Positions 49,790 through 59,257 of a DNA stretch of 64,000 bases are shown in pieces. The stretch comes from Persephonella sp964519345 (GTDB taxonomy: Bacteria; Aquificota; Aquificia; Aquificales; Hydrogenothermaceae), in contig CAZFKX010000018.1 in the NCBI GenBank assembly GCA_964519345.1, positions 29,250 through 93,249 of the forward strand, given 5' to 3'. Numbering within the stretch: the first letter of the stretch is position 1; each line of letters starts with the position of its first letter. The translations under genes were made by a program, and so were the position numbers. Below the pieces are notes generated by a model, which searched no databases, was not told the DNA's origin, and saw only the letters and a list, made by a program, of their open reading frames with translations.

Positions 49790-52555
49790 TTAAACATTAG
49801 TAAGTTTTTCTCCCTTAAGGTATTTTTTTAAAAATATTCCTGTGTATGAGTTTGGGTTTTCCATAATTTCTTCAGGAGTTCCAGTTGCAACAATATCACC
49901 GCCTCTATCACCACCCTCAGGTCCAAGATCTATTATCCAATCTGCATTTTTTATAATATCAAGATTATGTTCTATAACCACAACTGTATTTCCTTTATCT
50001 ACAAGCCTGTTCAACACCCTTATAAGTTTTTCAACATCATGTGAGTGCAGTCCTGTAGTAGGCTCATCTAACAAATAAAGCGTCCTTCCTGTATCTCTCT
50101 TTGATAGTTCTCTCGTTAATTTTATTCTCTGAGCTTCTCCTCCAGATAGTGTTGTTGCTGGCTGACCAAGTTTTATATAATCAAGTCCAACATCATTCAA
50201 AACTTTGAGCTTATTTCTAATAGTCGGAACATTTTCAAAAAACTCAACCGCCTCTGCCACTGTCATCTCAAGAACATCTGATATATTTTTCCCTTTATAT
50301 AAAACCGAGAGCGTTTCCCTGTTGTACCTTTTTCCCTGACAAACCTCACAGGTTACATAAACATCAGGTAAAAAATGCATTTCTATTTTAACAACACCAT
50401 CTCCTTTACAGGCCTCACATCTACCTCCTTTTACATTAAAAGAAAACCTTCCAGGAGTGTAGCCTCTTATTTTAGCCTCTGGTGTTGCAGCAAAAAGGGA
50501 TCTTATATGATCAAAAACTTTTGTGTATGTAGCAGGATTTGATCTTGGAGTTCTGCCTATCGGTGACTGATCAACATTTATAACTTTGTCAATATGCTCC
50601 CATCCTTCAATACTGTCATGATCTCCTACGTAATCGTTTCTGTGATGAAATCTATTTTTTGCAGCCTGCCAGAGAATGTCGTATATCAAGGTTGATTTCC
50701 CACTACCTGACACCCCAGTTACAGCAACAAATAACCCAAGTGGTATCTCAACATCAATATTTTTAAGATTGTGCTCTTTTGCACCTTTTATAATCAGTTT
50801 TTTATATCTGTCCGGTTTTCTCCTTTTTTTCGGAACAGGTATTTTAAGTTTTCCGCTAAGGTATTTACCTGTCAAAGAATGCGGACTTTCCATTATCTCT
50901 TCTGGGGTTCCAACTGCAACAATCTCCCCACCGTAAACACCACTTCCAGGTCCCATATCAACAATAAAATCTGCCTCCTCAATAGTCTCAGGATCATGTT
51001 CAACAACAATAACTGTATTATCCAGATCCCTCAGCTCTTTCAGTGTATTAATGAGTTTTGCAGTATCCCTTGGATGCAGACCGATGGAAGGCTCATCAAG
51101 AACATACAAAACTCCACTCAATTTTGATCCTATCTGAGTAGCAAGCCTTATTCTCTGAGCTTCTCCCCCAGACAGTGTTGTTGCAGATCTTTCAAGTGTT
51201 AAATAATCAAGTCCAACATCAATAAGGAATTTGAGCCTTTCTTTTATCTCTTTAATAATCTTTTCACCTATTATCCTATCCTTTTCTGACATGGGAGATC
51301 TTTCAAATCCTTCAAAAAACCTGTAGCTTTCTAAGATATTCATTCTAACGATATCCCATATAGACCTACCTTCTATGAGAACATACAGGGCTTCTTTTTT
51401 TAGTCTTGACCCTTTACATACAGGACATTTTACCTCTCTTATGAACTTTTCAAGTTCGGCTCTCTGTTTTTCATTATCAGTCTCAAGATACTTCCTTTCA
51501 AGATGAGGGACTATTTCAAGAATCAATTCATCTTTAATATTCTCAGGAAGATCTCTAAATTTTGTAAATTTATTGATTCCATGATAATAAATAATGTCGT
51601 AGATAATTCCTTTTATATACTTAAAATAGAAACTGTCTGTTATTCTAAAAGATTCTATAACAGCCCTGTTGTAATCTACAAGTGTATCAATATCTATCTT
51701 ATGTATTATCCCAAGTCCCTTACATTCCGGACATGCACCATAAGGACTATTAAAAGAGAAAAGTCTTGGTGAAAGTTCTGCTATAGAAAATCCATGCTGT
51801 GGGCAGGCAAATTTCTCACTGAAAATGTGATCTATATTATCCGAAAGATTATTGATTATAACTATACCATCACCTAATTTTAGCGCCTGCTCTATACTGT
51901 CATTCAGCCTTGTTCTTATACCTTCTTTGATTATAATTCTGTCAATTACAATCTCAATAGTATGCTTCTTATTTTTTTCTAATTTTGGCACATCCTCTAC
52001 CAGGTAAATGTTCCCGTCAACTCTAACCCTTGGGAATCCCATTCTGTTTATCTTTTCCAAGAGATCTTTATGTTCTCCTTTCTTTCCCCTTACAACAGGA
52101 GCAAGTATCTGGATCTTACTTCCTTCAGGAAATCTTAAAATCTGTTCAGATATCTCCTCTGCAGATTGAGAAGCTATAATATTGTTACACTCCGGGCAGT
52201 GGGGTTTGCCAACCCTTGCAAAAAGAAGTCTTAAATAATCATATATCTCAGTTACAGTTCCTACCGTTGATCTTGGATTTTTTGATGTTGTTTTTTGATC
52301 AATTGCTATAGCTGGAGAAAGACCATCTATGCTATCCACATCAGGTTTTTCCATCAGACCTAAAAACTGTCTTGCATAAGCGGAAAGGCTCTCCACATAC
52401 CTCCTTTGACCTTCGGCATAAATAGTATCAAAGGCGAGAGAGGATTTTCCTGATCCTGAAGGACCTGTTATAACAATTAAACTGTTCTTCGGCAGTTTTA
52501 GATCAATATCTTTCAGATTATGTTGTCTTGCTCCATGTATAATGATCTTATCCAT
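49790..52555 (-). CDS. uvrA: Excinuclease ABC subunit A
   Basis: DNA-damage recognition ATPase of nucleotide excision repair. The 921-residue protein has two ABC modules: Walker A GPSGSGKSS (about 32-40) and GVSGSGKST (about 613-621), signature LSGGEAQRI twice, and zinc-binding CxxC pairs (CPQHGF/CPECKG and CEACKGDG/CEVCQGKR). The C-terminal LLDEPTTGLHSHDVEKL is typical. It appears to be a single-gene unit between the alpha/beta hydrolase and the outer-membrane protein gene. Confidence 0.97.
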   Translation of the reverse strand: MDKIIIHGARQHNLKDIDLKLPKNSLIVITGPSGSGKSSLAFDTIYAEGQRRYVESLSAYARQFLGLMEKPDVDSIDGLSPAIAIDQKTTSKNPRSTVGTVTEIYDYLRLLFARVGKPHCPECNNIIASQSAEEISEQILRFPEGSKIQILAPVVRGKKGEHKDLLEKINRMGFPRVRVDGNIYLVEDVPKLEKNKKHTIEIVIDRIIIKEGIRTRLNDSIEQALKLGDGIVIINNLSDNIDHIFSEKFACPQHGFSIAELSPRLFSFNSPYGACPECKGLGIIHKIDIDTLVDYNRAVIESFRITDSFYFKYIKGIIYDIIYYHGINKFTKFRDLPENIKDELILEIVPHLERKYLETDNEKQRAELEKFIREVKCPVCKGSRLKKEALYVLIEGRSIWDIVRMNILESYRFFEGFERSPMSEKDRIIGEKIIKEIKERLKFLIDVGLDYLTLERSATTLSGGEAQRIRLATQIGSKLSGVLYVLDEPSIGLHPRDTAKLINTLKELRDLDNTVIVVEHDPETIEEADFIVDMGPGSGVYGGEIVAVGTPEEIMESPHSLTGKYLSGKLKIPVPKKRRKPDRYKKLIIKGAKEHNLKNIDVEIPLGLFVAVTGVSGSGKSTLIYDILWQAAKNRFHHRNDYVGDHDSIEGWEHIDKVINVDQSPIGRTPRSNPATYTKVFDHIRSLFAATPEAKIRGYTPGRFSFNVKGGRCEACKGDGVVKIEMHFLPDVYVTCEVCQGKRYNRETLSVLYKGKNISDVLEMTVAEAVEFFENVPTIRNKLKVLNDVGLDYIKLGQPATTLSGGEAQRIKLTRELSKRDTGRTLYLLDEPTTGLHSHDVEKLIRVLNRLVDKGNTVVVIEHNLDIIKNADWIIDLGPEGGDRGGDIVATGTPEEIMENPNSYTGIFLKKYLKGEKLTNV

Positions 52556-52621
52556 ATTCTCACCTCAGATTCCTGTTAAAGAATAAATAATATATTAAAA
52601 ATAAGTAGTTTGAAAAGTGAT

Positions 52622-53575
52622 TTAATGTTCGTCACTTCCTGTCTCAAGTGTGATCTCGATTATGAATTCATTAACATTTTCCCTTTTCCCATTTAAGATC
52701 AACGATCTGTCATAATTATACTGAATCCTGAGCTTTACTTTTTCTGAAAAGAAGTATGTAATCATTCCCGAGTATCTATAAAGATTGTTCTCAACATATC
52801 CATATCTGATTCCTGTCTTCAGAAAATTCTTAACACTGTAAGTAGTCTGAATATAATAACCTGAATTTTTTGAACTTCCCTTTAATCTATACGCATACTC
52901 ACCCTGAAATCTGACTTTATCAGAAAGAAGAAACTCTCCTCCCAGAATAGACATTTTAGTTTCCTGGGAAAAGTTTCCCTCTTTTGATCCTCCTTCCAGA
53001 TACGAAAATACAGGCTTTATATATGGAAAATCTCCTCTCATAAAAATAGTTAAAAGATCTGCACCTTCTTCCCCAAAGCTGTACTCATTTTCACCTTGAA
53101 GTATTTCAAATCCTGTAAAAATATCTTTTGATCTGTAAGATATCTGAACTCCCTTTTCATTAAGAGCATGATCTCCAAAAAAACTCTGGTAAAAAAGAGG
53201 TATTTCAGAAAAATCCCATTCATGCTGATGTTTATCATTCAGTATTCCTACTGAGCTCCTGAACTTTCCACATTTAAATTTCAGATTTCTTCCTGTTAGG
53301 AAAAAAAGCTCACCTACCTCAAACGAGTCCTGCGTGATATGGAAAACAGCTTTAATTTTTATTTTACTATCCACGGGAAGGGAAAAATTCAGTTCGCCAT
53401 AATTCAGATTAAATCCTTTATTCCTGTTCATTAATATTTCAGAATGTTCATCAAAATCCTTATATTTTTCAATATTTCTCTCAACGTAAGAAAAATCAAA
53501 GATAAAGTTTATGTTTTCATAACCTTTAACCGTTGTGAAAACAGAAAAGAGAACAATAAATACATAAAGATACAT
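52622..53575 (-). CDS. Outer-membrane beta-barrel protein, possibly metal-related
   Basis: A 317-residue protein with a signal peptide (about 1-18) and alternating beta strands throughout. The section with HQHEWDFSEIPLFYQSFFGDHALNEKGVQISY (about 120-150, described by its key residues HQHEW, FYQSFFG, LNEKGV) recalls barrels found near zinc-regulated TonB-dependent receptors. GGAGG lies 8 bases before the ATG at 53575, so the longer frame from 53671 is rejected. It follows a small His/Cys secreted protein by 44 bases. The ligand is unknown. Confidence 0.7.
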   Translation of the reverse strand: MYLYVFIVLFSVFTTVKGYENINFIFDFSYVERNIEKYKDFDEHSEILMNRNKGFNLNYGELNFSLPVDSKIKIKAVFHITQDSFEVGELFFLTGRNLKFKCGKFRSSVGILNDKHQHEWDFSEIPLFYQSFFGDHALNEKGVQISYRSKDIFTGFEILQGENEYSFGEEGADLLTIFMRGDFPYIKPVFSYLEGGSKEGNFSQETKMSILGGEFLLSDKVRFQGEYAYRLKGSSKNSGYYIQTTYSVKNFLKTGIRYGYVENNLYRYSGMITYFFSEKVKLRIQYNYDRSLILNGKRENVNEFIIEITLETGSDEH

Positions 53576-53619
53576 AAGGTACACCTCCTTTTCTTTTTGT
53601 CTTTTACCTGAAGCCTGAA

Positions 53620-53892
53620 CTATATTAAGAATGGTGGAGGTGCACGCTCTTTTTTTGGAAGGGATACACAATGGCTAATGTAAAAAAATTTTATTAATGG
53701 TACTTGAGTATCATACGGGATATTAAGTATCTCTACAGTTTTACATCCTGTTGATCCGTCAGAAAGGTTGTTTATCTGAAATATACATACAGGACAGTCA
53801 TAATGAATTCTACCGTCTTGATGATGATGAACGGCAGAATAACCTACCGAGATGGTAAGCAGGATCAGTATAACTATTTTCTTAAGATACAT
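53620..53892 (-). CDS. Small secreted His/Cys-rich protein
   Basis: A 90-residue protein with a signal peptide (about 1-18) and a mature part starting HHHQDGRIHYDCPVC, with another Cys further on and one near the C-terminus. The His cluster plus CPVC resembles DUF2946-type proteins that sit near metal-uptake barrels. It starts directly after the hemN stop with only a weak Shine-Dalgarno, so it probably depends on read-through from hemN. A metal-binding role is inferred. Confidence 0.6.
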   Translation of the reverse strand: MYLKKIVILILLTISVGYSAVHHHQDGRIHYDCPVCIFQINNLSDGSTGCKTVEILNIPYDTQVPLIKFFYISHCVSLPKKERAPPPFLI

Positions 53893-55278
53893 CTATATAG
53901 CTTTAGAAAATCTCTTTTCCTTCTTTGCCTTTGTATATATATCAAATGTTACAGCTATATTCCTTATAAGAAGTCTGCCTGCTGGTGTAACATCTATCCT
54001 GTCCGGATATAATCTTAAAAGTCCATCCTTCTCAAGTTCTTTAAGCTCTTTCATTTCAGTAGAAAAATAACTGTCAAAATCAATTCCGTACTTTTCTTCA
54101 ATCTCTTTTTTATAAAGCTGGAAATGGGACATCAGTCTCATTATTACATCTCTTCTGATAATATCATCTTGAGTCAGAATTATTCCCCTTTCTATTGGAA
54201 GTTTTCCTTCTTCTATCATCTCATAGTAGCTTTTCAGCTTTTTATGGTTCTGTGCATAAGCATCATAAAGCATACTTATAGATGTAGCCCCAAAACCGAT
54301 AAGCTCTGCTTCCGCATGCGTTGTATATCCCTGAAAGTTTCTATGAAGGGTTCTCTCCCTCTGTGCAACAGCAAGCTCATCATTAGGCTTTGCAAAATGA
54401 TCCATTCCTATAAAAAGATATCCTGCATCTGTAAGTTTTTCTATCGTCATTTTAAGTATCTCAAGTTTTTCTGCCGGTGGAGGAAGTTTTGATTCATCTA
54501 TTCGTCTTTGAAGTCTTTTAAGCCATGGTACATAGGCAAAATTAAAATTCGCTATTCTATCGGGATTTAGCTTAATAACTTTCTCAACTGTTTCTGTAAA
54601 AGTTTTGAGCGTCTGGTATGGTAATCCATAAATAAGATCTATATTAACACTCTCAAATCCTGCTTCTCTAATCCAGGACATTACGTTAAATATAAGATCT
54701 TCAGGCTGTATCCTATTTACAGCTTCCTGAACCTTAGGATTAAAATCCTGTATCCCAAAACTTATTCTATTAAATCCTATCTTTCTTAAAAGAAATATTC
54801 TTTCTTTAGTTACATGCCTTGGATCTACTTCTATTGACATTTCGGCATTATTCTCAAAATCAAATCTTTTTCTTATTTCATCCATTAATCTTACTGTCTG
54901 GTCATCTTCAAGATAGTTAGGCGTTCCTCCGCCCCAGTGCAGTTGAACAACCTTTCTTGAACGATCAATAAGAGATGACATTATATCCATCTCTTTAAAA
55001 AGATGTTCAAGATATGGCTGAACAACCTCTTTTCTCCTTGTGATAATAACATTACAACCGCAAAAATGACATGCAGATTCACAGAAAGGTATATGGAAAT
55101 AGAGTGATAATGGAGTTTTTCTTTTATTGGACTGGCTTACTTTCTCCCTCCATTGGCTCTCAGTAATCTGTGTAGAAAACTCCTGAGCTGTAGGATAACT
55201 TGTGTATCGAGGAGCAGGTTTTGCATATTTCATAATCAGATCAAGATCAAATCTGACATCTTGAGGATGAAAAGCCAT
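53893..55278 (-). CDS. hemN: Oxygen-independent coproporphyrinogen III oxidase
   Basis: Radical SAM enzyme converting coproporphyrinogen III to protoporphyrinogen IX in haem synthesis. The 461-residue protein has the cluster motif FCESACHFCGCN (CxxxCxxCxC, about 59-70) following YFHIPF, HWGGGTPNYL, and the HemN-specific NRISFGIQDF. The length and the extra Cys indicate true HemN rather than HemW. AGGTGG lies 5 bases before the ATG at 55278; a GTG 9 bases upstream overlaps that site. Confidence 0.93.
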   Translation of the reverse strand: MAFHPQDVRFDLDLIMKYAKPAPRYTSYPTAQEFSTQITESQWREKVSQSNKRKTPLSLYFHIPFCESACHFCGCNVIITRRKEVVQPYLEHLFKEMDIMSSLIDRSRKVVQLHWGGGTPNYLEDDQTVRLMDEIRKRFDFENNAEMSIEVDPRHVTKERIFLLRKIGFNRISFGIQDFNPKVQEAVNRIQPEDLIFNVMSWIREAGFESVNIDLIYGLPYQTLKTFTETVEKVIKLNPDRIANFNFAYVPWLKRLQRRIDESKLPPPAEKLEILKMTIEKLTDAGYLFIGMDHFAKPNDELAVAQRERTLHRNFQGYTTHAEAELIGFGATSISMLYDAYAQNHKKLKSYYEMIEEGKLPIERGIILTQDDIIRRDVIMRLMSHFQLYKKEIEEKYGIDFDSYFSTEMKELKELEKDGLLRLYPDRIDVTPAGRLLIRNIAVTFDIYTKAKKEKRFSKAI

Positions 55279-55369
55279 CTTTACCACCTCACAATTAATT
55301 TTAAATACAGTAACTATATTAATGTATAAACTGTAAAAATCCTATCAACTATATCATATATTTGCCAAT

Positions 55370-55990
55370 TTAGGATTCTTTTTCAACAAAATTTTTAAAA
55401 TTTTCAAGCAACCTTAAACCAGCTTTCTGACTCTTTTCAGGATGAAACTGAACCGCCCAGATATTCTCTTTTTGAACGGCAGAACAGAACTCATTTATAT
55501 AATCAGTAGTTGCCGCTATATCTTTGTTATCTGATGGAACAGCATAAAAAGAATGTACGAAATAGTAATACTCTCCATCATTAATACCAGAAAAAAGCCC
55601 TTCTTTCTGTTTTATCCATACCTGATTCCATCCCATATGGGGAACTTTAAAACCTTCTTTACTTCCAAATCTCACAACCTTTCCTTTCAAAACACCAAGT
55701 CCCTGATGTTCTCCAAATTCATAACCGTATTCAAAAAGTATCTGGAGACCAAGACATATACCAAGATAGGGCTTTCCAGATCTAATAGATCTTACTATCG
55801 GTTCTAAAAGCCTCAATCTATCAAGATTGTGCATAGCATCGCCAAAAGCTCCAACTCCAGGAACAACAATACCCTTTGCATCTAACACATCATTAGGATC
55901 TGAAGAAACCTTTATATTAAGTCCTACCTTTTCAAGAGCTTTAGCAACACTTCTGAGATTTCCCATACCGTAGTCAACAACAGTTATCAT
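55370..55990 (-). CDS. hisH: Imidazole glycerol phosphate synthase, glutaminase subunit
   Basis: Supplies ammonia to HisF in histidine synthesis. The 206-residue class I amidotransferase has DYGMGNLRSV (6-15), PGVGAFGDAM (about 49-58), the nucleophile Cys in YLGICLGLQILFE (about 77-89) and the His-Glu pair in VQFHPEKS (about 185-192). It overlaps trpA by 4 bases. No hisF is next to it. The roughly 90-base gap to hemN is AT-rich and probably holds the hemN promoter. Confidence 0.94.
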   Translation of the reverse strand: MITVVDYGMGNLRSVAKALEKVGLNIKVSSDPNDVLDAKGIVVPGVGAFGDAMHNLDRLRLLEPIVRSIRSGKPYLGICLGLQILFEYGYEFGEHQGLGVLKGKVVRFGSKEGFKVPHMGWNQVWIKQKEGLFSGINDGEYYYFVHSFYAVPSDNKDIAATTDYINEFCSAVQKENIWAVQFHPEKSQKAGLRLLENFKNFVEKES

Positions 55991-56757
55991 TCCATTCCCT
56001 CTTTAAGATCTTTAATAAGTTTTTTCACTCCGTCTATATCACCTTTGCCCTGCAGTTTAACAACAGCACTTCCTACAATGACCCCATCTGATATCTTAGA
56101 CAGCTTCTGTGTATGTTCCTTTTTTGAAACACCAAATCCTACTGCAACTTTTTTTCCTGTAATCTGTTTTATCTGTCTTACTTTTTCTTCAAGCTCATTC
56201 CATGGGAGAGTATCCCTTTCACCTGTTATTCCTGTTAAAGATACATAATATATAAAACTATCGCTCATCTCTCCAATTATTTTTATTCTTCTTTTATGTG
56301 ATGTTGGGGCAAGAAGAAAAACAGTATCAATACCTTCTTTATTTGCTGTTTTTTTGAAGCTTAAAGCCTCTTCAGGGGGAAGATCTGGGACTATAAATCC
56401 ATTTGCTCCATTCTCCTTTGCAAGTTTACAGAACTCTTCTTCACCAAAAACAAATATGGGATTATAATATGTCATCAGTATAAGAGGAATATCAGGATAC
56501 TCTTCTTTCAATCTTTTTGTCAGCTGAAAAACGTTTAGGGGTGTTATACCGTCTTTTACAGCTTTTTCATGTGCCACCTGAATTGTAGGTCCATCAGCAA
56601 CCGGATCAGAGAACGGTACACCTACTTCAAGAATATCAGCTCCTGATTCTATCAATCCTTTTGCAGTTTCATAACTTTTTTCTAAAGATGGATAACCAGC
56701 CATAAAATAGCAGATAAGTGGTTTTTTTTGACTGAAAATCTTATCTATCAAAGACAA
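55987..56757 (-). CDS. trpA: Tryptophan synthase alpha chain
   Basis: Cleaves indole-3-glycerol phosphate, passing indole to TrpB. The 256-residue TIM barrel has YFMAGYPSLEKS with the catalytic Glu nearby (DILEVGVPFSDPVADGP, about 44-60, holds E and D residues), PLILMTYYNP (about 93-102) and VGFGVSKKEH. I start it at a TTG (56757) 5 bases after GGTGG. A GTG at 56766 lies before that Shine-Dalgarno. trpB is not in the window. Confidence 0.93.
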   Translation of the reverse strand: MSLIDKIFSQKKPLICYFMAGYPSLEKSYETAKGLIESGADILEVGVPFSDPVADGPTIQVAHEKAVKDGITPLNVFQLTKRLKEEYPDIPLILMTYYNPIFVFGEEEFCKLAKENGANGFIVPDLPPEEALSFKKTANKEGIDTVFLLAPTSHKRRIKIIGEMSDSFIYYVSLTGITGERDTLPWNELEEKVRQIKQITGKKVAVGFGVSKKEHTQKLSKISDGVIVGSAVVKLQGKGDIDGVKKLIKDLKEGME

Positions 56758-56814
56758 CTTCACCACCTTATTAGTTTATTGACAGATATATTTTATCAGC
56801 TTTTAAACAACAAA

Positions 56815-57405
56815 TTATTGGTTTGATAAAAATTCAAGAACGTAATTCATAACTTCTTTTATACCTGTACCTTCCTTTGCCGACGTTAAAAAAACTGGAA
56901 AATCTTTTGGAAGATTAAGAGTTTCTTTTATAATCTTTTTTGTTTTTGCTTTTTCGCTTTGATTTAACTTGTCGGCTTTTGTAGCTACGATTATAAAAGG
57001 AATCCCAAGATTTTCAAGCCATTGTTTCATCATTATATCTAATCTGGTAGGTGGATGTCTGCTGTCAACAAGCATTATAACAAGTGAAAGATTTTCTCTC
57101 GTATGAAAATATTTTTCTATCATATTCTTCCATTTAGATCTTTCTGCTTTTGATACTGCAGCATAGCCATACCCTGGAAGATCAACAAAAGAGATCTTAT
57201 CATTCAATAGAAAGAAGTTTATAAGCCTTGTTTTTCCTGGAGAAGAGGAAACTTTTGCTATTTTTCTTTTAAATATGGCGTTAATAAGGGAAGACTTCCC
57301 AACATTTGATCTTCCCACTACTGCAACTTCAGGGTACTTGGAAACTGGATAATCCTTCGGATTTACAGCACTTTTAATAAACTGTACTTTTTTTATAACA
57401 GACAT
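56815..57405 (-). CDS. engB: Ribosome-biogenesis GTPase YsxC/EngB
   Basis: A 196-residue GTPase needed for 50S assembly. G1 is GRSNVGKSSL (about 31-40), G2 lies in SSPGKTR (about 54-60), G3 is DLPGYG (about 75-80) and G4 is TKADK (about 142-146). It starts 2 bases after the clpX stop with a weak Shine-Dalgarno, so it is translationally tied to clpX. The tig-clpP-clpX-engB order is common in bacteria. Confidence 0.96.
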   Translation of the reverse strand: MSVIKKVQFIKSAVNPKDYPVSKYPEVAVVGRSNVGKSSLINAIFKRKIAKVSSSPGKTRLINFFLLNDKISFVDLPGYGYAAVSKAERSKWKNMIEKYFHTRENLSLVIMLVDSRHPPTRLDIMMKQWLENLGIPFIIVATKADKLNQSEKAKTKKIIKETLNLPKDFPVFLTSAKEGTGIKEVMNYVLEFLSNQ

Positions 57406-57407
57406 AA

Positions 57408-58643
57408 TCAGCTTGCTTTCTCATATATCATAACAGGCTGTTTTTTCTTAAGTACAACATCCCTGTCTATAACAACCTTTTTAATACCTTTAACCTGAGG
57501 TATCTCATACATTACATCAAGCATTATCTCTTCAACAATAGCTCTCAGTCCTCTTGCTCCTGTTTTTCTCTTAATTGCCTCTTCTGCTATTGCCCTAACA
57601 GCCTCGTCTGTAAATTCAAGCTCAACCCCATCCATTGAAAGGAGTTTTTGATACTGCTTTATAAGAGCATTCTTCGGTTCTGTCAATACCCTTACAAGGG
57701 CATTTTGATCAAGCTCATCAAGTGTAGCTACAACAGGTATTCTTCCTATAAATTCAGGAATAAGACCATATTTTATAAGATCCTCTACCCTTACTTTTGA
57801 AAGAATATTGCCTTCTTCTTCCTCTTTCGATATTATCTCAGTTGCAAATCCTATAGATTTTTTACCTATCCTCTGCTTAATAATATCTTCAAGACCTACA
57901 AACGCTCCTCCAAGAATAAAAAGTATGTTTGACGTATCAAGCTGTATGAACTCCTGATGAGGATGTTTCCTTCCACCCTGTGGCGGGATATTTGCAACTG
58001 TTCCTTCAAGTATCTTTAAAAGTGCTTGCTGAACACCTTCTCCTGATACATCTCTTGTTATAGAAGGGTTTTCTCCAGACTTTTTTGCTATTTTGTCTAT
58101 CTCATCTATATATATTATCCCTTTTTCTGCTTTTTCTATATCATAATCCGCCGCCTGAACAAGTCTGACAAGTATGCTTTCAACATCTTCACCTACATAA
58201 CCTGCCTCGGTTATATTTGTTGCATCTGCTATTGCAAAGGGAACATTAAGTATTTTTGCAAGAGTTCTTGCAAGGAGGGTTTTACCAGAGCCGGTAGGAC
58301 CTATAAGCAGTATATTGCTCTTTTCCAGTTCAACATCTTCATTAGAGTATCTTTTTGGATGAAATATCCTTTTATAATGATTATAAACAGCTACAGAAAG
58401 TATTTTTTTCGCCCTTTCCTGACCTATTACATACTCATCAAGTCTTTTCTTAATTTCTGCAGGCGTTGGGAGAGATTTAAGCTCTGGCAGATCTTTTTCA
58501 ATACTTTCAAGTTCTTCCTTTATAAGCTGATTACACTGTGTGATGCAGTCATCACATATAAAAATATCGTTTGGCCCGGCTACTAAAACCTTAGCCTCTT
58601 CCTGTGTCTTTCCGCAGAAAGAACATCTATTAATCCTATCCAT
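57408..58643 (-). CDS. clpX: ATP-dependent Clp protease ATP-binding subunit ClpX
   Basis: Hexameric AAA+ unfoldase feeding ClpP. The 411-residue protein has an N-terminal C4 zinc finger (CSFCGKTQ and CDDCI, about 7-34), Walker A GPTGSGKT (about 115-122), Walker B IIYIDEIDK (about 176-184), and the IGF-type ClpP loop in KKSIGFATE (about 263-271). It starts 2 bases after clpP. Confidence 0.97.
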   Translation of the reverse strand: MDRINRCSFCGKTQEEAKVLVAGPNDIFICDDCITQCNQLIKEELESIEKDLPELKSLPTPAEIKKRLDEYVIGQERAKKILSVAVYNHYKRIFHPKRYSNEDVELEKSNILLIGPTGSGKTLLARTLAKILNVPFAIADATNITEAGYVGEDVESILVRLVQAADYDIEKAEKGIIYIDEIDKIAKKSGENPSITRDVSGEGVQQALLKILEGTVANIPPQGGRKHPHQEFIQLDTSNILFILGGAFVGLEDIIKQRIGKKSIGFATEIISKEEEEGNILSKVRVEDLIKYGLIPEFIGRIPVVATLDELDQNALVRVLTEPKNALIKQYQKLLSMDGVELEFTDEAVRAIAEEAIKRKTGARGLRAIVEEIMLDVMYEIPQVKGIKKVVIDRDVVLKKKQPVMIYEKAS

Positions 58644-58645
58644 AC

Positions 58646-59254
58646 TTACCTCTTTTCTATTACTTTGTCTATTAGACCGTACTCAACAGCATCATGTGCT
58701 GACATAAAGAAATCTCTTTCAGTATCCTGTTCTATCTTTTCTAAAGGCTGACCTGTATGTTCAGCAAGTTTCTCATTAAGATATTTTTTTAGCCTTAATA
58801 TTTCTCTTGCATGTATCTCTATATCAGTAGCCTGTCCCTGAAATCCTCCAAGAGGTTGGTGGATCATTATTCTTGAGCTTGGAAGTGCATACCTTTTACC
58901 CTTTGTACCTGCTGAAAGAAGAAAAGCTCCCATTGATGCAGCTTGACCCATACATATTGTAACAACATCAGGTTTTATATATTTCATCGTATCGTAAATG
59001 GCAAGTCCTGAGGTTACCACACCCCCTGGCGAGTTTATATACATATATATATCTTTTTCTGGATCCTCAGATTCTAAAAATAAAAGCTGTGCGATAATAA
59101 GATTTGCTATATGGTCATCAATAGGAAAACCAAGCATTATAATCCTATCTTTTAATAATCTTGAATATATATCGTAAGCTCTCTCACCTCTTGGTGTCTG
59201 TTCAATTACAATAGGTACAAGCTGACTAACAATTTTATCTAAGTCTCTACTCAT
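58646..59254 (-). CDS. clpP: ATP-dependent Clp protease proteolytic subunit ClpP
   Basis: The barrel-shaped serine protease of the Clp system. The 202-residue protein has the nucleophile Ser in GQAASMGAFLL (about 94-104), the His in MIHQPLGG (about 119-126) and the Asp further on. GAGGAGG lies 8 bases before the ATG; tig stops 3 bases upstream. Confidence 0.97.
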   Translation of the reverse strand: MSRDLDKIVSQLVPIVIEQTPRGERAYDIYSRLLKDRIIMLGFPIDDHIANLIIAQLLFLESEDPEKDIYMYINSPGGVVTSGLAIYDTMKYIKPDVVTICMGQAASMGAFLLSAGTKGKRYALPSSRIMIHQPLGGFQGQATDIEIHAREILRLKKYLNEKLAEHTGQPLEKIEQDTERDFFMSAHDAVEYGLIDKVIEKR

Positions 59255-59257
59255 ATA

